Assembly: GCF_026914185.1 (NCBI RefSeq)
Contig: NC_070561.1
Coordinates: 7,006,001 to 7,070,000, forward strand
Source of the DNA: Puccinia triticina
Lineage: Eukaryota > Basidiomycota > Pucciniomycetes > Pucciniales > Pucciniaceae
Reading direction: 5' to 3'
Length of the DNA stretch: 64,000 nucleotides
The stretch's first letter is position 1, and the number at the start of each line of letters is the position of its first letter. The position numbers were made by a program, and so were the translations under genes. This document shows, one piece after another, positions 44,401 to 55,513 of this stretch. The notes beneath the pieces were generated by a model, which had not been told where the DNA came from, did no database searches, and worked only from the letters and a program-made list of their open reading frames with translations.

Positions 44401-47400
44401 GATAAGGAGGTCTTCTGAGGAGAGGGGGATAAGGCCTTTCAGTTGTCAGTTTGAGTTGAACTTCATGACCTTTAATGGCACCAAGGGGCTGGTTAGTGTT
44501 AGAGAAAGCAAGTTTGTTATTATAGAGGACTTCAAACAGTTTCTCTTTCTGCTCAATTGTTAGCTTATCACTGAACTTGGCTTCACAGAGTTCCTCTGCA
44601 ATAAATTGCTGGAGTTGAGGATGGGACTTCTTTACAGCAGAAATTTCATTGGAAGGACTCATTTTCTCCAGATGATGAGACTTACAACTGAATTTCTTCC
44701 TCTTGTTCTCATTTCCAATGGTAAAGAATCTCTCTTTGCTGTTTGTGATATCAAAACCATAAAGAGACATGTAATCATTTCCAAGGATAAGGTAGTTTAT
44801 TCTTGCATTTTTCATGACTACAAATTCTGCCAGAATTCTAATGGAACCTTTAGTGTGAGGAAAAATTAAAGCCATTTCTATTATGCCCATTGGCTGTAAT
44901 TGATCACTACAGCTGTGGAATTTAGCATGATTGATTGGCATGAGTTTGTTTTCCCATTCTGGTATTATAGAATCTAGCAGTTTGTTGCTGATGATTGAAC
45001 AAGAAGCTCCACTATCAAGAAGGCATGAGTGTTCTCTGGATTCAATGAGGACAGTAGTGAGATTAGCTTTTCCAGTGAGATGAGCTTTTCCTCTATCAGG
45101 CTTACATTTCATGAGTCTGGCATCTTCTATGTGGGAAGATTGACAGGATTTGTCCCAAGTCTGGGGTTGATGAGTCTCAGCTTGGATTTCAGCAATGGAG
45201 AATTCTTGATTTATCTCACATTCTACAGCATGAGTTCCAAAATCAAAGTCAACCAGAGGATCATAGTTGCTACCATTCCCATTGTCCATAGCAAGTATCA
45301 TGTGGTTGGTTCTATGATTTTCTTCTTCTTCATCTAGCTCAGATTCAGACTTTGGTTGCTCACCTTGATCTTCTCCTTTGTCACTCTTGGTATCATCATC
45401 ATCATCCATTCCCACATTGTTTATCCTGTTCTTTTTCTTAGGGCATTCTCTGGAGAAGTGGCCAGTTTGTTTGCAGAAATGACATATAAGTTTGTCCTTA
45501 TCAGGGGCAGGGACAGGATTTCTTTTTGAGGAGGACTCAGTTGGCTTATCAGCTTTTTCAGGAGTAGGATTATTTCTCCATTGGGATCTGTTTGGAGCAT
45601 TATAACTGTTTGTCACAGGCTTGTTTCTTTTCATTACTCTGTCTATGACTTCTTCAGCAATTATAACCATGTCCTCAAAGCTCATTTCAGTAGCATCTCT
45701 CTTGTATCTGCTTTTAACAGCATGCTCAAGATTTGGGGGGCATTGCTTTAGGATCTTCTCACAAATGAGATACTCACTGAGCTCAGGTTGATAGGCTTTC
45801 AGTCTTTCTCTTTGAGTACCAAACCATTTATGGATTCTTCTTCCATCATAAGTAAAGTGATCACTTTCAAACTCCTGTTGCATTTTCCATTTCCAGTTCT
45901 CAGTACCAAATTTGTTTCTGATGGCATTCTTCCACCAAGCCCAAGATTTGTTCCCACACTTATCTCTGATTCCAAGGTACCAGTTTCTAGCAGTGTCAGT
46001 CAAGATAATTTTCAGTCTACTAATTATCATATGGTCCAACATTAAATAGGCCCTGACAAGGATATCAGTGTTCTTGATCCATAGCTCATGGTTGTAAGGT
46101 AATTCTCCTGAGAACTTCTCCCAATCACTGTTTTTTGGTATGCCTTTCCACAGCTCTTTCCTCATATCAGGGTCAATTGGTCCATGATCAATGTAAGGGA
46201 ATTCATCATTGAAAAATGGACTGTTATGATTGTTAGCTGGTTTGGAGAAGTTGGGTTTATCTGATTGGTGAGAGTCAGGTATAGGAGTATTATCCATGGC
46301 AGGAGGTGGTCTGGGGGAAGTAAAATGAGCAGGATTTCTCAGATTATCTTGGTGGTGTTGGCCCTCACTCTGAGCATTAAGCACTGGATTATTATAGTTG
46401 AGATGAGGAGGACAATCTCTATCAGCAGGTCCAATCAATTGCTCTAACTTGGTATTGGTACTATTCACTACAGAAGAAATGTCACAGAGTCTCCTTTTGG
46501 TCTGCTCAAATCTATTGTGGCCATTAGATTGGAGGTCACTCATTTGATTTTCTAAAGAGGAAAGTTTGTGATACATTTTATCTTCCAATTCATCCAAATT
46601 CTTACCAAGTGAGTCCATATTGGAATGGTGTTGGGATTCATTTACTAGAATGAGGTCTTGTACTCCTTCTAATTTCTCTTGAACACCTCCTAGCTTCTCT
46701 TCAAGGAGTTTTCTCAATTGTTCAAATTCATTGGAATTCACAGCAGGTCTCTCTTTGGCGCAGTCTCTCATTTGATTCAGGAATTGGTCAAGCAAATGGG
46801 GCATAAATTCCTCTCTAAAGATATCAATGATGGAAACATTGAGGACTTCTCTGAAATTCTGGACACAAGATTCTAAAAGAGTAACAGGGATTGTTTCCAC
46901 AGTTCCAGACAGTTCAGAAAGAAATTTAGAGAACAATGAATGTAATTTTTCTTCTAACAAAATGGGACCATTGTTAGACAAATCATTGTTAAGATGACTA
47001 AGGAAAATTTCTCTGCTGGATTGGCTAGAAAGATTATCAAGATCTAAACTTAAACCCATGGGAGAGGCTGAACTTATTGGTGAAAACCTCTGCCTCTCCC
47101 TCTCCCTCTGCCGCGGCCTCTCCCGTTGGACCTGGTCAATCTCATCAAGAACTCCCCGACGTTGATGATCCTGTGGGTATTCCCCAAGGGAGGGTTCCAG
47201 TTCCTCCCGGATCCTCTTGAGCCGTGAAAATGGGATTGATGGTGGTAATTCCCGCGCTGACCTCCCCACTGTTGATAATGGGGTTGAGGTTGATGGTAAT
47301 GCGCGTTGGGGCGCTGGTAGGGATGATGGCGCGGCGCTTGGGTCCCATCTAGCTGTGTGGAAGCTGGTGGGAGTCTCGCCATTTGCTGTTGTTGCGGCGG

Positions 47401-48268
47401 GGGCGGGGGCGGCATTTGAAGAGCCTGATGGTCGTAGGGGGGTGGCATTGGCGCTTGTGGCACGTAAGGGGGGGTAGGACCCTGGTAACCGGTCTCTTGC
47501 GCTTGGTGTCGCGAAGTTTGAGGCTCTGGTGTCGGCGTAGCTATCAGAGGTTGGTGGCCTGGGTGTGGGGCTAGGGCTAGGCCGGTGTTGGTCTGCGCGG
47601 TTATTATCGGCGGTGCTCTGCGCTCGGCGTCTAAAGTCTGATGGTATAACGTCCTCTCCAAGGCGTTGAGGTCCTCTCTGGGGATCCAGTCCTGGCTGAG
47701 ACGGATAGCTTTGTCTCTCCCAACCATCTCTTCTATCATCTCTTGCGTTGTAGCGGCTTGAGAGAGGAGGCGCCTCAGAGCTTGTGTGTTCTGCGTCTCC
47801 CGAGCGCGGACGTGCAATTCGTATTGCTCGTTGAGGAGGTTGACTAGATCTAGGATCTCTTGATCCTCCGGCGTGAGCTCCATCGGCCCGGAGGAATCTT
47901 GAGGAGCCTGGTTCTGAGTTGGGGGAACCAGGGACAGATCTGGCGGCGCTCCCGGTCGTAAACCCTCTGGGTTGGTAGGTTGGGGGGAGGGATGAGATCT
48001 CATTTGATCCCTCTCTATTGGTCGCGGTACTGGCGTCGACCTGTTCGAAGCTAGGGCCAGGGACGTCTCCCTCGGATTGTACAGAGCTGGGGGAATGCCC
48101 GTGTCCGGCGGCAAAGGTTCCTCTCGAGGGAACGCAAGAAAATCCTCGTCCAACGGCGGTAATGCCGACTCTAGCCCGTCGAAACCGTTCCTCTGCGGCT
48201 GGGCTGAGTTGGTAGCGGAGTCGTTGTTCTGCTGAGAGGTCCCTTCCATTTCTAAGATGGGGGGGCAT
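41476..48268 (-). pseudogene. Gypsy Gag-Pol, copy B, one frameshift
   Basis: Starts [15 protein letters not shown] at 48268 and reads through capsid, CCHC knuckle ([14 protein letters not shown], near 45480-45440), protease DSGAS (near 45020), RT YIDD (near 43955), RNase H and the integrase D, D and E residues. It loses frame near 42160, where four extra bases relative to copy A lie in the segment after LELAYCTSI. The remaining integrase C-terminus and chromodomain are open from 42111 to 41476. The Lys codon that is TAG in copy A is intact here (SGPKKMRDSF), so each copy has a single lesion that the other lacks. Confidence 0.92.
47074..48249 (-). CDS. Overprinted +1-frame ORF, copy B (391 aa)
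   Basis: Begins 19 nt after the Gag ATG (48249 versus 48268) in the context AGAAATGG. Shares [39 protein letters not shown] and RGSGRNW with the ORF at 29401-30606 and ends in a long Arg/Gly run ([12 protein letters not shown]). The central part is Pro/Gln/His-rich and variable. Length and both ends are conserved although the two copies differ considerably in nucleotide sequence here, which argues for selection on this frame. Confidence 0.6.
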   Translation of the reverse strand: MEGTSQQNNDSATNSAQPQRNGFDGLESALPPLDEDFLAFPREEPLPPDTGIPPALYNPRETSLALASNRSTPVPRPIERDQMRSHPSPQPTNPEGLRPGAPPDLSLVPPTQNQAPQDSSGPMELTPEDQEILDLVNLLNEQYELHVRARETQNTQALRRLLSQAATTQEMIEEMVGRDKAIRLSQDWIPREDLNALERTLYHQTLDAERRAPPIITAQTNTGLALAPHPGHQPLIATPTPEPQTSRHQAQETGYQGPTPPYVPQAPMPPPYDHQALQMPPPPPPQQQQMARLPPASTQLDGTQAPRHHPYQRPNAHYHQPQPHYQQWGGQRGNYHHQSHFHGSRGSGRNWNPPLGNTHRIINVGEFLMRLTRSNGRGRGRGRGRGRGFHQ

Positions 48269-48370
48269 TTTGTTTACGAGTTGTAATTAGTTTTTTGTTG
48301 TTTTATTATTAGTATATCTATTTTTTTTTTATGTTTTATTTTTCAGAAATAAGGAAATAAAGAGAAGTAC

Positions 48371-48815
48371 CTGAAACCTTAGCTTTAGCGGAAAGTCTGC
48401 GGCTTTTACGCGTAGTAGAAGAGACTTTCTTCTTTTTTTGTTTAGCTTTGGTTTTTGCGGGAGTTTCAGATGTCCAGTCAGCTATATCAACAGCGGCTGT
48501 GACTTTCTTGCGGCGGACTTTGGGATATGTAGTAGTAGCAATGGGTGTCCAAGATGTACTACTAATTAGATTTCCGTTTTGCGGAGTAGCAATTATCCTA
48601 TTTTTGTAATCTTCTTCTTCTTCACTGTCCTACGCCGTTGCGAATTTTTTTACGGTCAATTGCGGCAATTATAGTTCAGAAGGCAAGGATTCTTTTGAGC
48701 CTACTCCGATTTTTGATATCTCCTCTTGATCCGAAGGTATAGAGGAGTCAAGGGAGGATAAATCCGACGAAGGGATACATAGGTCCACGGAAGAGTCGCA
48801 ATTCTGCACTTTCAC
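48371..48815 (-). CDS. Conserved upstream coding blocks 1 and 2, copy B
   Basis: Block 1 is 48815-48705 (111 nt) and block 2 is 48629-48371 (259 nt), the same lengths as in copy A. Block 2 reads DSEEEED...SSTSWTPIATTTYPKVRR and ends in a Lys-rich tail. Candidate introns: 48704-48630 (75 nt, GTAGGC...GTAG) and 48370-48252 (119 nt, GTACTT...TTAG). The second would join block 2 in frame to the ATG at 48249 and remove the Gag ATG at 48268. Without splicing, a TAG immediately precedes block 2, so the block is readable only if spliced or started internally. Confidence 0.5.
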
Positions 48816-49045
48816 GGTTAGAGGGGACGTAAAAAAATTTTTTTCAAGGGTTCAGTTAGGGATTTAACCAATATAGAACCAATTTGGGAAAGTTTTGAGA
48901 GAATTTTAGCGTTAGTAGTATATGTAAAAAGAATATTTTTTTTTATGAATTTTTCGAATTTTTATGAATTTTTTGTTTGATTTAAACAGGATGATCAGTC
49001 CTTGGCTTTTAAGATGTCTAGAAGTATGAAAAAGGGAGGATATTT

Positions 49046-49061
49046 CCCGATGAGGCCCCCA
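49046..49061 (-). other. Primer binding site, Gypsy copy B
   Basis: Reverse complement TGGGGGCCTCATCGGG, two bases from the LTR end, identical to copy C and one base different from copy A. Confidence 0.6.
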
Positions 49062-49063
49062 AT

Positions 49064-50394
49064 TGTGAGCCTGTGTCTCTTGTGTGACCACAGGACACAA
49101 GGAAAATGGGGGGATTCTGGTTGGATTTCTTGGGATAAAGAAATACAAACAGAGAGAGAAGAAAGATTAAAGAGAGAAAGAGAAGATCAGGTGAAGGGAT
49201 TTCGACAGAAGACCGCAGCGCGAAGAACACACAAAGATGAGCCTTTAGGCTTGAGAGGGGACAATGAGGGGGAGAAGGCTCACCGGATCGGCTCGGATAA
49301 GAGGCGCGGGTAGAAAGAAGGAAGAACCGATGTTGTTATTGCTCTGTGCTAGGCTAGGCTAAAATAGACTAGATACACAGGGCTGACATGTGGTTGAGAC
49401 ACAATGAATATGAGAAGAAAATGAATAGAAAGGAATGGAACCTGATGGAATCTCAGGAGGAGAGAAAGGTGACATACAAGCTATCACAAACAGAGCGCGC
49501 ACACGAGTGAAACATATGGAAAACTAGCGGGCAAATACAGGCAGGATCAATGTCACTTGGCTGAGATGACAGGATAGTATGAACAGAGAAACTACAAGTG
49601 AAGAGCGGACATAAGAAGTGATAGAGAGACAATCACGGAAAATGAGGCAGAAGGAAAATGAAAACCCAACATCAGGCCTAGACTTTAAGTCTTAATTAAT
49701 TGATCTGGGCTATTCTCAACCTGGAAAAGTTGGATTCCAGCTGTGCAAGGCCAAGAAAGAGTGCAACAGCCTCCACTCACAACAAGGAAACGTTGGTGGG
49801 ATTCAGAAGTAGGGTTACTACTCTGCTCTGGTTTTGCAGGTCTTAACCAGAGATAACCTTTTGATCTTTTAAGATTGAAAGATTTGAAGAAAAGAAGAAA
49901 CAATCAAGAGCAACAGAGTTTCACTCTGGATAAGCAAGGTTCAGAGAAAGAGTTTACTTACTGTCAATATCCTAGGCGCCTGTGACGGTAGGTATACTGG
50001 GAGTGTGGTAATCTCTTTGGTGGTGATCCTGGGTTATCTGGCGTGTGGTTCTGGTGTGCTGAAGTCTGTAGATCCTCCTCAGGCAAGGGGGATCCTGACT
50101 TCGAAAATTTTCACAGTTTGCTTATGTAATTACATATGTACATGTGGTTTGGCGCGCCTGGTAGCGCTGACACGTCACAACTGCGCATGCGCGCCACAAC
50201 TCAAGAACTCAGGGAAGGAGTATAATTACAAAGAATTGTTAAGTTGTAACTAGGGTTAAAATTGCATGAGGAAACAGAAAATGAAGTCAAAACAATGATA
50301 TCTCTTAAGATGAAAAAGATATGAAGTAATTTCATATGTAATAAGTAGAAAAGAGGCAGACTTTAGGTCAGCTGTGTTGACTCTAAGGCTGACA
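49064..50394 (-). mobile_element. 5' LTR of Gypsy copy B, with inserted solo LTR
   Basis: TGTGAGCCTG...AAGGCTGACA on the plus strand, 1331 bp including the 480-bp solo LTR at 49192-49671 plus its 5-bp duplication. Outside the insert it is nearly identical to 40605-41439 apart from a small A/G-rich length difference near 49167. Confidence 0.9.
49192..49671 (-). mobile_element. Solo LTR (family A), TSD TCAGG
   Basis: A 480-bp insertion relative to the other LTR of copy B. On the minus strand it starts TGTTGGGTTTTCATTTTCC and ends AATCCCTTCA. Flanked by TCAGG at 49187-49191 and 49672-49676. Close relative of 62261-62728, sharing GTTATTGCTCTGTGCTAGGC and GACATGTGGTTGAG. Confidence 0.93.
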
Positions 50395-51478
50395 GTCCCT
50401 TCCTAAGCATTTCGATGTAGGCTTCACACCTTATTTCAATCGGAATATTTGCGAGTTCAGAGGTCCGATTCCGTTAACAATTTTTGACAAGAATTGGCAA
50501 AAAGACGCCATTCAGTTTTATACGAACAAGAGGAGTAGAGGTGACGAAAAGGACGGTAATTATATTGGCTACGAGTATCCAAATGAATGGACTCAGACCC
50601 TCAGCAAATGGACTACCAACCATCGGAATTTCCACATTACCTTTAGAGATTTATATCATTACCCCGAATTCGCTGAGTGGATCTTGTTACACAAAGAAAA
50701 CTTTGACAAGATAGTTGGGGAGGAAGGTTTCATGACTGCCTTTAGATATGACATGATTGTCAGGCAGAACACCTTTTCTTACCAAGTAACAATGGAGACG
50801 GGAGCGGTATCGGCAGTCGACATATCAATCTATTGGGACAATGTTAAACGCGAGGCTTGGCGGGTGACTTTAACTTTGAATGAGAACAACGAGACGGATA
50901 ATCCTTACGCTTACGGTGGGGAAAAGTTCGGCTACAACCCCAACACAGGCAAGCCACGGATCAAAGCTCAGAAGCCCTTTGATGATCATATGAAACCCGA
51001 TTCAAGCTCCAATCATAGTAAATGCGGTTTTCGAGGGGGTTTTTGAGGTGGATTTCAAGGCCCAGGGGATTGATTGTCGCAATATAGGCGCAACTCGGAC
51101 TATGGTGGCTATCGCGGAGGCTATCAAGATCATCGACAGAACAATGAAGGCTATTACAAACGACCCAGAGATCATGGTTACTCCGAACACGAGTTCAATA
51201 GAAATGATAGAAATTTGGATTACGGTTTCAATCACCGAGGCGGATACGGACGCAAACGCGGTGGGTACGGGAGAGATCAAGGCCATTCCCGAAACCTCAA
51301 GAAGAAAGACAACTCATCGGCAGCTAAAGATAAAGAGAATTAGTGGGCTATGTTTCCCTTTCTCGCGTCGATTTTAAAAATTTTGTCACTACAGCGGGTC
51401 CTGTCTTTTTTAGGCGCATTGTTTCCATTGTTTCCATCTTTTGAATTGGTATTGAATTTATAACGATTCCTGACTCCT

Positions 51479-54124
51479 GTGTTTGTATTTCCTTTTGAAA
51501 TATTTTCTTTGACTTATTCCTATGTCTGCTGGCGTAGCAGCTGGTCAAGCAATGCAACCTCAAATGGCCATTCTCAATTGATAGAAAAACCTGGTCTACA
51601 TGAGTGGGCTGTCTGGCCAACTTCAATTAAATGTGAAATGAATTTATTGGAATGGAAAAACGTCCTAACAGATAACAGTTTGTTGCCAGAGTATGATGAC
51701 GTGCTACACGGTTTTCAATTTGGTTTTGATCAAGGTATTCCACATCACACTCTAAGTGATTTAGAGTGTTTCACCCCAGAAAATCACGCGTCCTCAGAGA
51801 AGGCAAGACCAAAAATTGAGGAATCAATATTGAAAGAACTGAAGGCGGGACGGATGTTTGGACCTTTCTCACGAGACCAGATGCTGCAACATTTCGGGTT
51901 TTTTAGGACGAACCCTTTAAGCGCAGTTTTGAATAGTGACGGAGCTATTCGTCCGATAAATGACCTCTCCTTCCCTCGGAATGACCCATTGGTGCCATCG
52001 GTCAACTCTTTCGTCGACAAGTCAAAATTCGAGACAACATGGGACGACTTTAACTGTGTATCTAAATTTTTGCTGAAGAGACTCGCCCAGTCAAATTAGC
52101 CTTGTTTGATTGGGAAAAAGCCTATCGGCACATTCCCACTAAGATGAAGCAGTGGAGGTACCTGGCGGTGAAGGATTTTGGCAGTAATTTTCTCGTAGAC
52201 ACACGGATCACTTTTGGCGGGGTCGCTGGTTGCGGGTCCTTTGGACAACCAGCAGACGCATGGAAGCTGATAATGAAAGGACATTTCGACCTAGTAACAA
52301 TATTTAGGTGGGTCGATGATAACCTTTTTGTTAAGGTTCAAGGAGGCGTCGTCAACATGGAGGATATAGCGGAAAAGTCTTCCCACCTAGGCGTTCTCAC
52401 GAACAAAACAAAATATTCACCATTCCTTAACAAGCAGAAATTCATAGGTTTCGTGTGGAACGGGATTGACAAGACCGTGCGCCTACCGGACGGAAAGATC
52501 AAAAAACGGTTAAGTCAAATCACTCCATATTTAGCAAAGGGGGCCCGTTTTGATTATGAGGACGTAGAGGTCCTAGTGGGACGGCTTAACCATGTCTTGT
52601 ACATCCTGCCGCATCTTTGATGCCACCTAAACTCTTTGTACAGGTGGCTAATGTTGTGGCAATACACCACGGACGCAAAACTCCAAAGGTTGTTTGAAGG
52701 TGCTTCGAATGAACTTCAAAGGAAAATCAATTCAGTTGGGACGTCGCCAACTGGGTCAAAATCAAAAATCTCGCATATTGTCCAAATAATGTTGAGGAGT
52801 AATTAGATGACATGTGTGTATTATGCATATGCATCGCGGTGTCGTGGAGGTTCTGTAAATACGCCCGCTCGAACTCAAGAAAAGTTTTTCTCTCGCCTTC
52901 TCGGTTCGCAACATCGCCGGAGTCACCTCGTATCAGGTCGTTCATCATTACATCAAGACTCAAGAAGGTCATCGTGAAGCACAACTACAGTTGAGGTAAA
53001 GAAAGCAAATCTATTCAAATCATCGAACAGAATCACTCATCGTAACATATTTGATCTTCAACATCGCTAGCTTCAAGTAAACAGAAGGACACATCAGTTC
53101 AGGAGGAGTTAATCATCAACGCAAAACAGGAGTTCTAGTGTTTGTTTTCTTGATCTCTAAGTTGTTTTAGCTTGTGTGATTACATCACTAAATTGTGTTT
53201 TGTTTCTTAGTTTCATTGCTGCTGTAGTGTCTTGTTGTTCTCAAATATTCGTCTACGTCGTGTTCAGTTCATCAGTATAGATAGCGTCTATATCTTGTTA
53301 GTTGTCTCATTTCACTTTCTTGGTTCTTCGTTGATTGTTTCGGCTCATTGTTTTTCTTTCATTATTTCTTTCATTTCTGTTATAGTTTCTACTACTACTG
53401 GCTGAGAGAAATACAACGGTTTACAATAAAGAGCACTCGAATACTCATCACAAATAATACTTGAGTTTTTTTCAAATGCTTGTTTAAAAAGCTGGATTAA
53501 TGCCCATTCGAAGTTTCTTCGAACTGAAATCTTCAAAGTGCGTCCGTGGTGTACAGAAGAGCTCTGCGCGAGACGCCACCGGATGTTCTCGTTGACCTAG
53601 GGATCTGGAAACCTACATTGGAGAATTTTGAACACACACAAATAATTAACTACGGCCCACCGATTGACATCGGGTGGGTGGGAGACGCATCAACATCCTT
53701 TGGTATCGGCGTGCTAATAGGAAAATTCTGGGCCCAATTCAAGTCAAACGACCCAGGGAACGGGGCAGCACAAATTTTGTATCTAGAGACGGTCGCGATC
53801 CGCCTTGGTCTCCTGATGGCGCTGAAACTCCGGGAGCAGCAAGGGAAGTCCTTGATAGTTTGGACGGATAATACGACCACGGAAAATGGGGTTAACAATA
53901 AGAAAACCAGGGACATCGACGCGAACGCTGAGTGGATGATGATCCAGAAGCTCTTAATCAAAGAGGGTGTTGAGTTGGTAGCCAAGAGGGTAACCTCAAA
54001 GGATAATAAAGCGGATGCACTATCCCGAGGGGTACGCTCAGGTCAGCTCGTAAAGCATCAAGTTTTGGTCGAGGTCCCGGAAGATCTATCCGGCCTATTG
54101 TCTCAAGTCGTCTTTGTGATCTGA
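51479..54124 (+). pseudogene. DIRS-like reverse transcriptase / RNase H
   Basis: The RT part contains AGRMFGPFSRD, FRTNPLSAVLNSDG, AIRPINDLSFPRND and SVNSFVDK, then after a frameshift near 52075 FDWEKAYRHIP and RWVDDN (catalytic VDD near 52310), then GRLNHVLYILPHL. These are typical of DIRS-type retroelements. A TGA (52618) replaces the expected Arg codon, and reading continues CHLNSLYRWLMLWQY. An 887-bp TA-flanked insertion follows; its removal joins WQY in frame to RRALRETPPDV and the RNase H (IGWVGDASTSFGIG, YLETVAIRLG, VWTDNTTTENG, DNKADALSRG). It stops at 54122. The tyrosine recombinase expected for DIRS elements is not found downstream, so the element is incomplete or my recognition failed. 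Confidence 0.85.
52665..53551. mobile_element. 887-bp TIR element inserted at TA
   Basis: The ends CACCACGGACGC and GCGTCCGTGGTG are perfect inverted repeats, and similarity continues imperfectly to CTTCGAATG/CATTCGAAG. TA flanks both sides (52663-52664, 53552-53553). Removing it with one TA restores the RT-RNase H frame exactly. A TA duplication is the hallmark of Tc1/mariner-type transposition; no transposase is encoded, so it is non-autonomous. The right half is T-rich. Confidence 0.8.
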
Positions 54125-54970
54125 ACCCTTCACCTCAGATTTCGTACCTTTGTTTGCCCAGCCATTGACTCATTACATATCCTTTTTTCAATAGTCTGCG
54201 CTCTTAACGTGTGTTACCAAGGCAAGAAGGCACTAAGCGCTAGTTTATTGATCATTTTTACGGACGGGTCCAGAGCAGGGATTGTGGGTCGAAGTTTAGG
54301 GGTTTGCGCAGGCTCAGGCTTCTCCCTGAGTTGAGGGTGTAGCCCAAACCCCTTCTCCCCATCGGCTGTAGCAGCCACTCCACATACATTCCTCTCTGCT
54401 TCAGGAGGAGAGTCACAGAGATACTTTGGTTCTCACCCGAGATACTCTTCCTTTACAAGAAGGCATCTTGCGGGTAGAAGTGATCCAGTAGGCTCTAGGC
54501 TCTCCGCCGAGACCCAGACACCGGCTCCTATGAAAACCTACCATCTGGTAGGGACCATAGAGGCCTACGGGACGACCGTAGTAACTGCGGCTGCAGCAAA
54601 GGTCGGCCAGGAAATGTGTGCAGAAGATGGACGATTGGAGACGGCTTGGACTGGACCTCCTGGAGGGTCTTGCCGGTCAGGAATCCAGGTCCGCAGGAGA
54701 CGTTCCAGGAGGTGTTTTTTCCTGGAAAGTGCGACCTGGACGACTTCCTGGAGGTGGTTTGAAACCCCCTAATACAGCAGTTCCGAGAAAGCTTGCGTTT
54801 CCGGACCTGCGATTCTGCCCCCTAAACTCGACATGTTGGTAATGTGAAACGAAACACTGGCCGGATACGGTGTAGATGGTATACACATACAGCTGTTTCA
54901 ATTAGTGAACGCGCTTTGCACATGCGCTTTGCCGTGAGCCAGTTGGTGTCCCCGGGCTTCCTTAAAAAGT
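54125..54970. other. No gene recognised
   Basis: Expected position of the DIRS recombinase or 3' terminal repeat, but none is recognisable. It contains GC-rich short repeats (CCTGGA/TCCAGG between 54650 and 54760) and no convincing ORF. Confidence 0.4.
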
Positions 54971-55513
54971 GTGATGAGATTTCTCTGCCCACCTTCTAAA
55001 ATTCAAACCTCTGATACATACAGTTCAATCATCAGATGGGAGCCAGTAGGAGCCAGTACTGGATTCACCTACCTCCGCCTCTTCTTCGCCATTGCCGGCA
55101 TCTGTTTATCGGCTTCTCTCCCTCATGGGCCGACGCTTTCGCACCGCATCCAGCTCTCCGAGACCGCCACAGTGAATGAATCTCTCCGCACCCACCAAAT
55201 TAGCACCGGAACGGTCGAAACCAATGTGCGCATCGTATTCGTAGACCCGCAGGAAGAAGCCCCGGACGGAATGTACATCATTGCCTCTAACAACCCGATA
55301 GGCTCCCCAGTATCACTCACCTTGCGACTGAACGAGAACCGGAACATCTTCAACACCATCATCTTACCTGCGAATTCCAATTTAACGCCAATCGGCGGAA
55401 CGATGCGTAGGCCTCGATCTGTTCTGTTCCTGTACACCATTATCAACTCGGAACACTCCGAGACCAACACAGCTGGAGGCCCAGCTACCCCAGTTTCGGA
55501 CGCGGAAACTTAA
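54971..55513 (+). CDS. Candidate secreted protein, unknown function (180 aa)
   Basis: A single ORF with a hydrophobic segment YLRLFFAIAGICLSASL at about residues 34-50, followed by a polar, Ser/Thr/Asn-rich region without repeats. If translation begins at a later start, or if residues 1-30 are not translated, the hydrophobic stretch would look like a signal peptide ending near SASLPHG. The mature part has Ile/Leu/Val spacing suggestive of beta strands (YIIASNNP, VSLTLRLNENRN, FNTIILPANSNL). There are no cysteines in that part. It is the only ORF in the window outside mobile elements that looks like an ordinary host protein. It could be an effector-like or cell-surface protein; I recognise no domain. 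Confidence 0.4.
   Translation: MMRFLCPPSKIQTSDTYSSIIRWEPVGASTGFTYLRLFFAIAGICLSASLPHGPTLSHRIQLSETATVNESLRTHQISTGTVETNVRIVFVDPQEEAPDGMYIIASNNPIGSPVSLTLRLNENRNIFNTIILPANSNLTPIGGTMRRPRSVLFLYTIINSEHSETNTAGGPATPVSDAET

Larger units (their letters stand above)
40605..50394 (-). mobile_element. Complete Ty3/Gypsy element (family G, copy B), TSD GTCCC
   Basis: LTRs 40605-41439 and 49064-50394 surround an internal region in reverse orientation. GTCCC flanks both outer ends (40600-40604 and 50395-50399). It lies inside the DIRS-like ORF1, and removal restores that frame. The 5' LTR is longer only because a solo LTR of another family sits in it. Copy B is clearly diverged from copy A in the Gag N-terminal region but close to it through Pol. 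Confidence 0.93.
39690..51345 (+). pseudogene. DIRS-like ORF1 (Gag-like), spliced and interrupted
   Basis: Exon 1 39690-39828 (MVEEMVKRANTRLKKAAATK), intron 39829-39910, exon 2 39911-40006, intron 40007-40124, then exon 3 from 40125. Both introns are GT-AG and keep frame. Exon 3 is open to 40604, where a complete minus-strand Gypsy (40605-50394) is inserted with TSD GTCCC. With it and one GTCCC removed, the frame continues at 50400 as PKHFDVGFTPYF and runs to 51343 apart from two TGA codons (51044 and about 51071). The C-terminus is rich in RGG and GGY, indicating RNA binding. Position just upstream of a DIRS-type RT makes it the Gag-like ORF; it has no sequence match that I can name. Confidence 0.7.
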
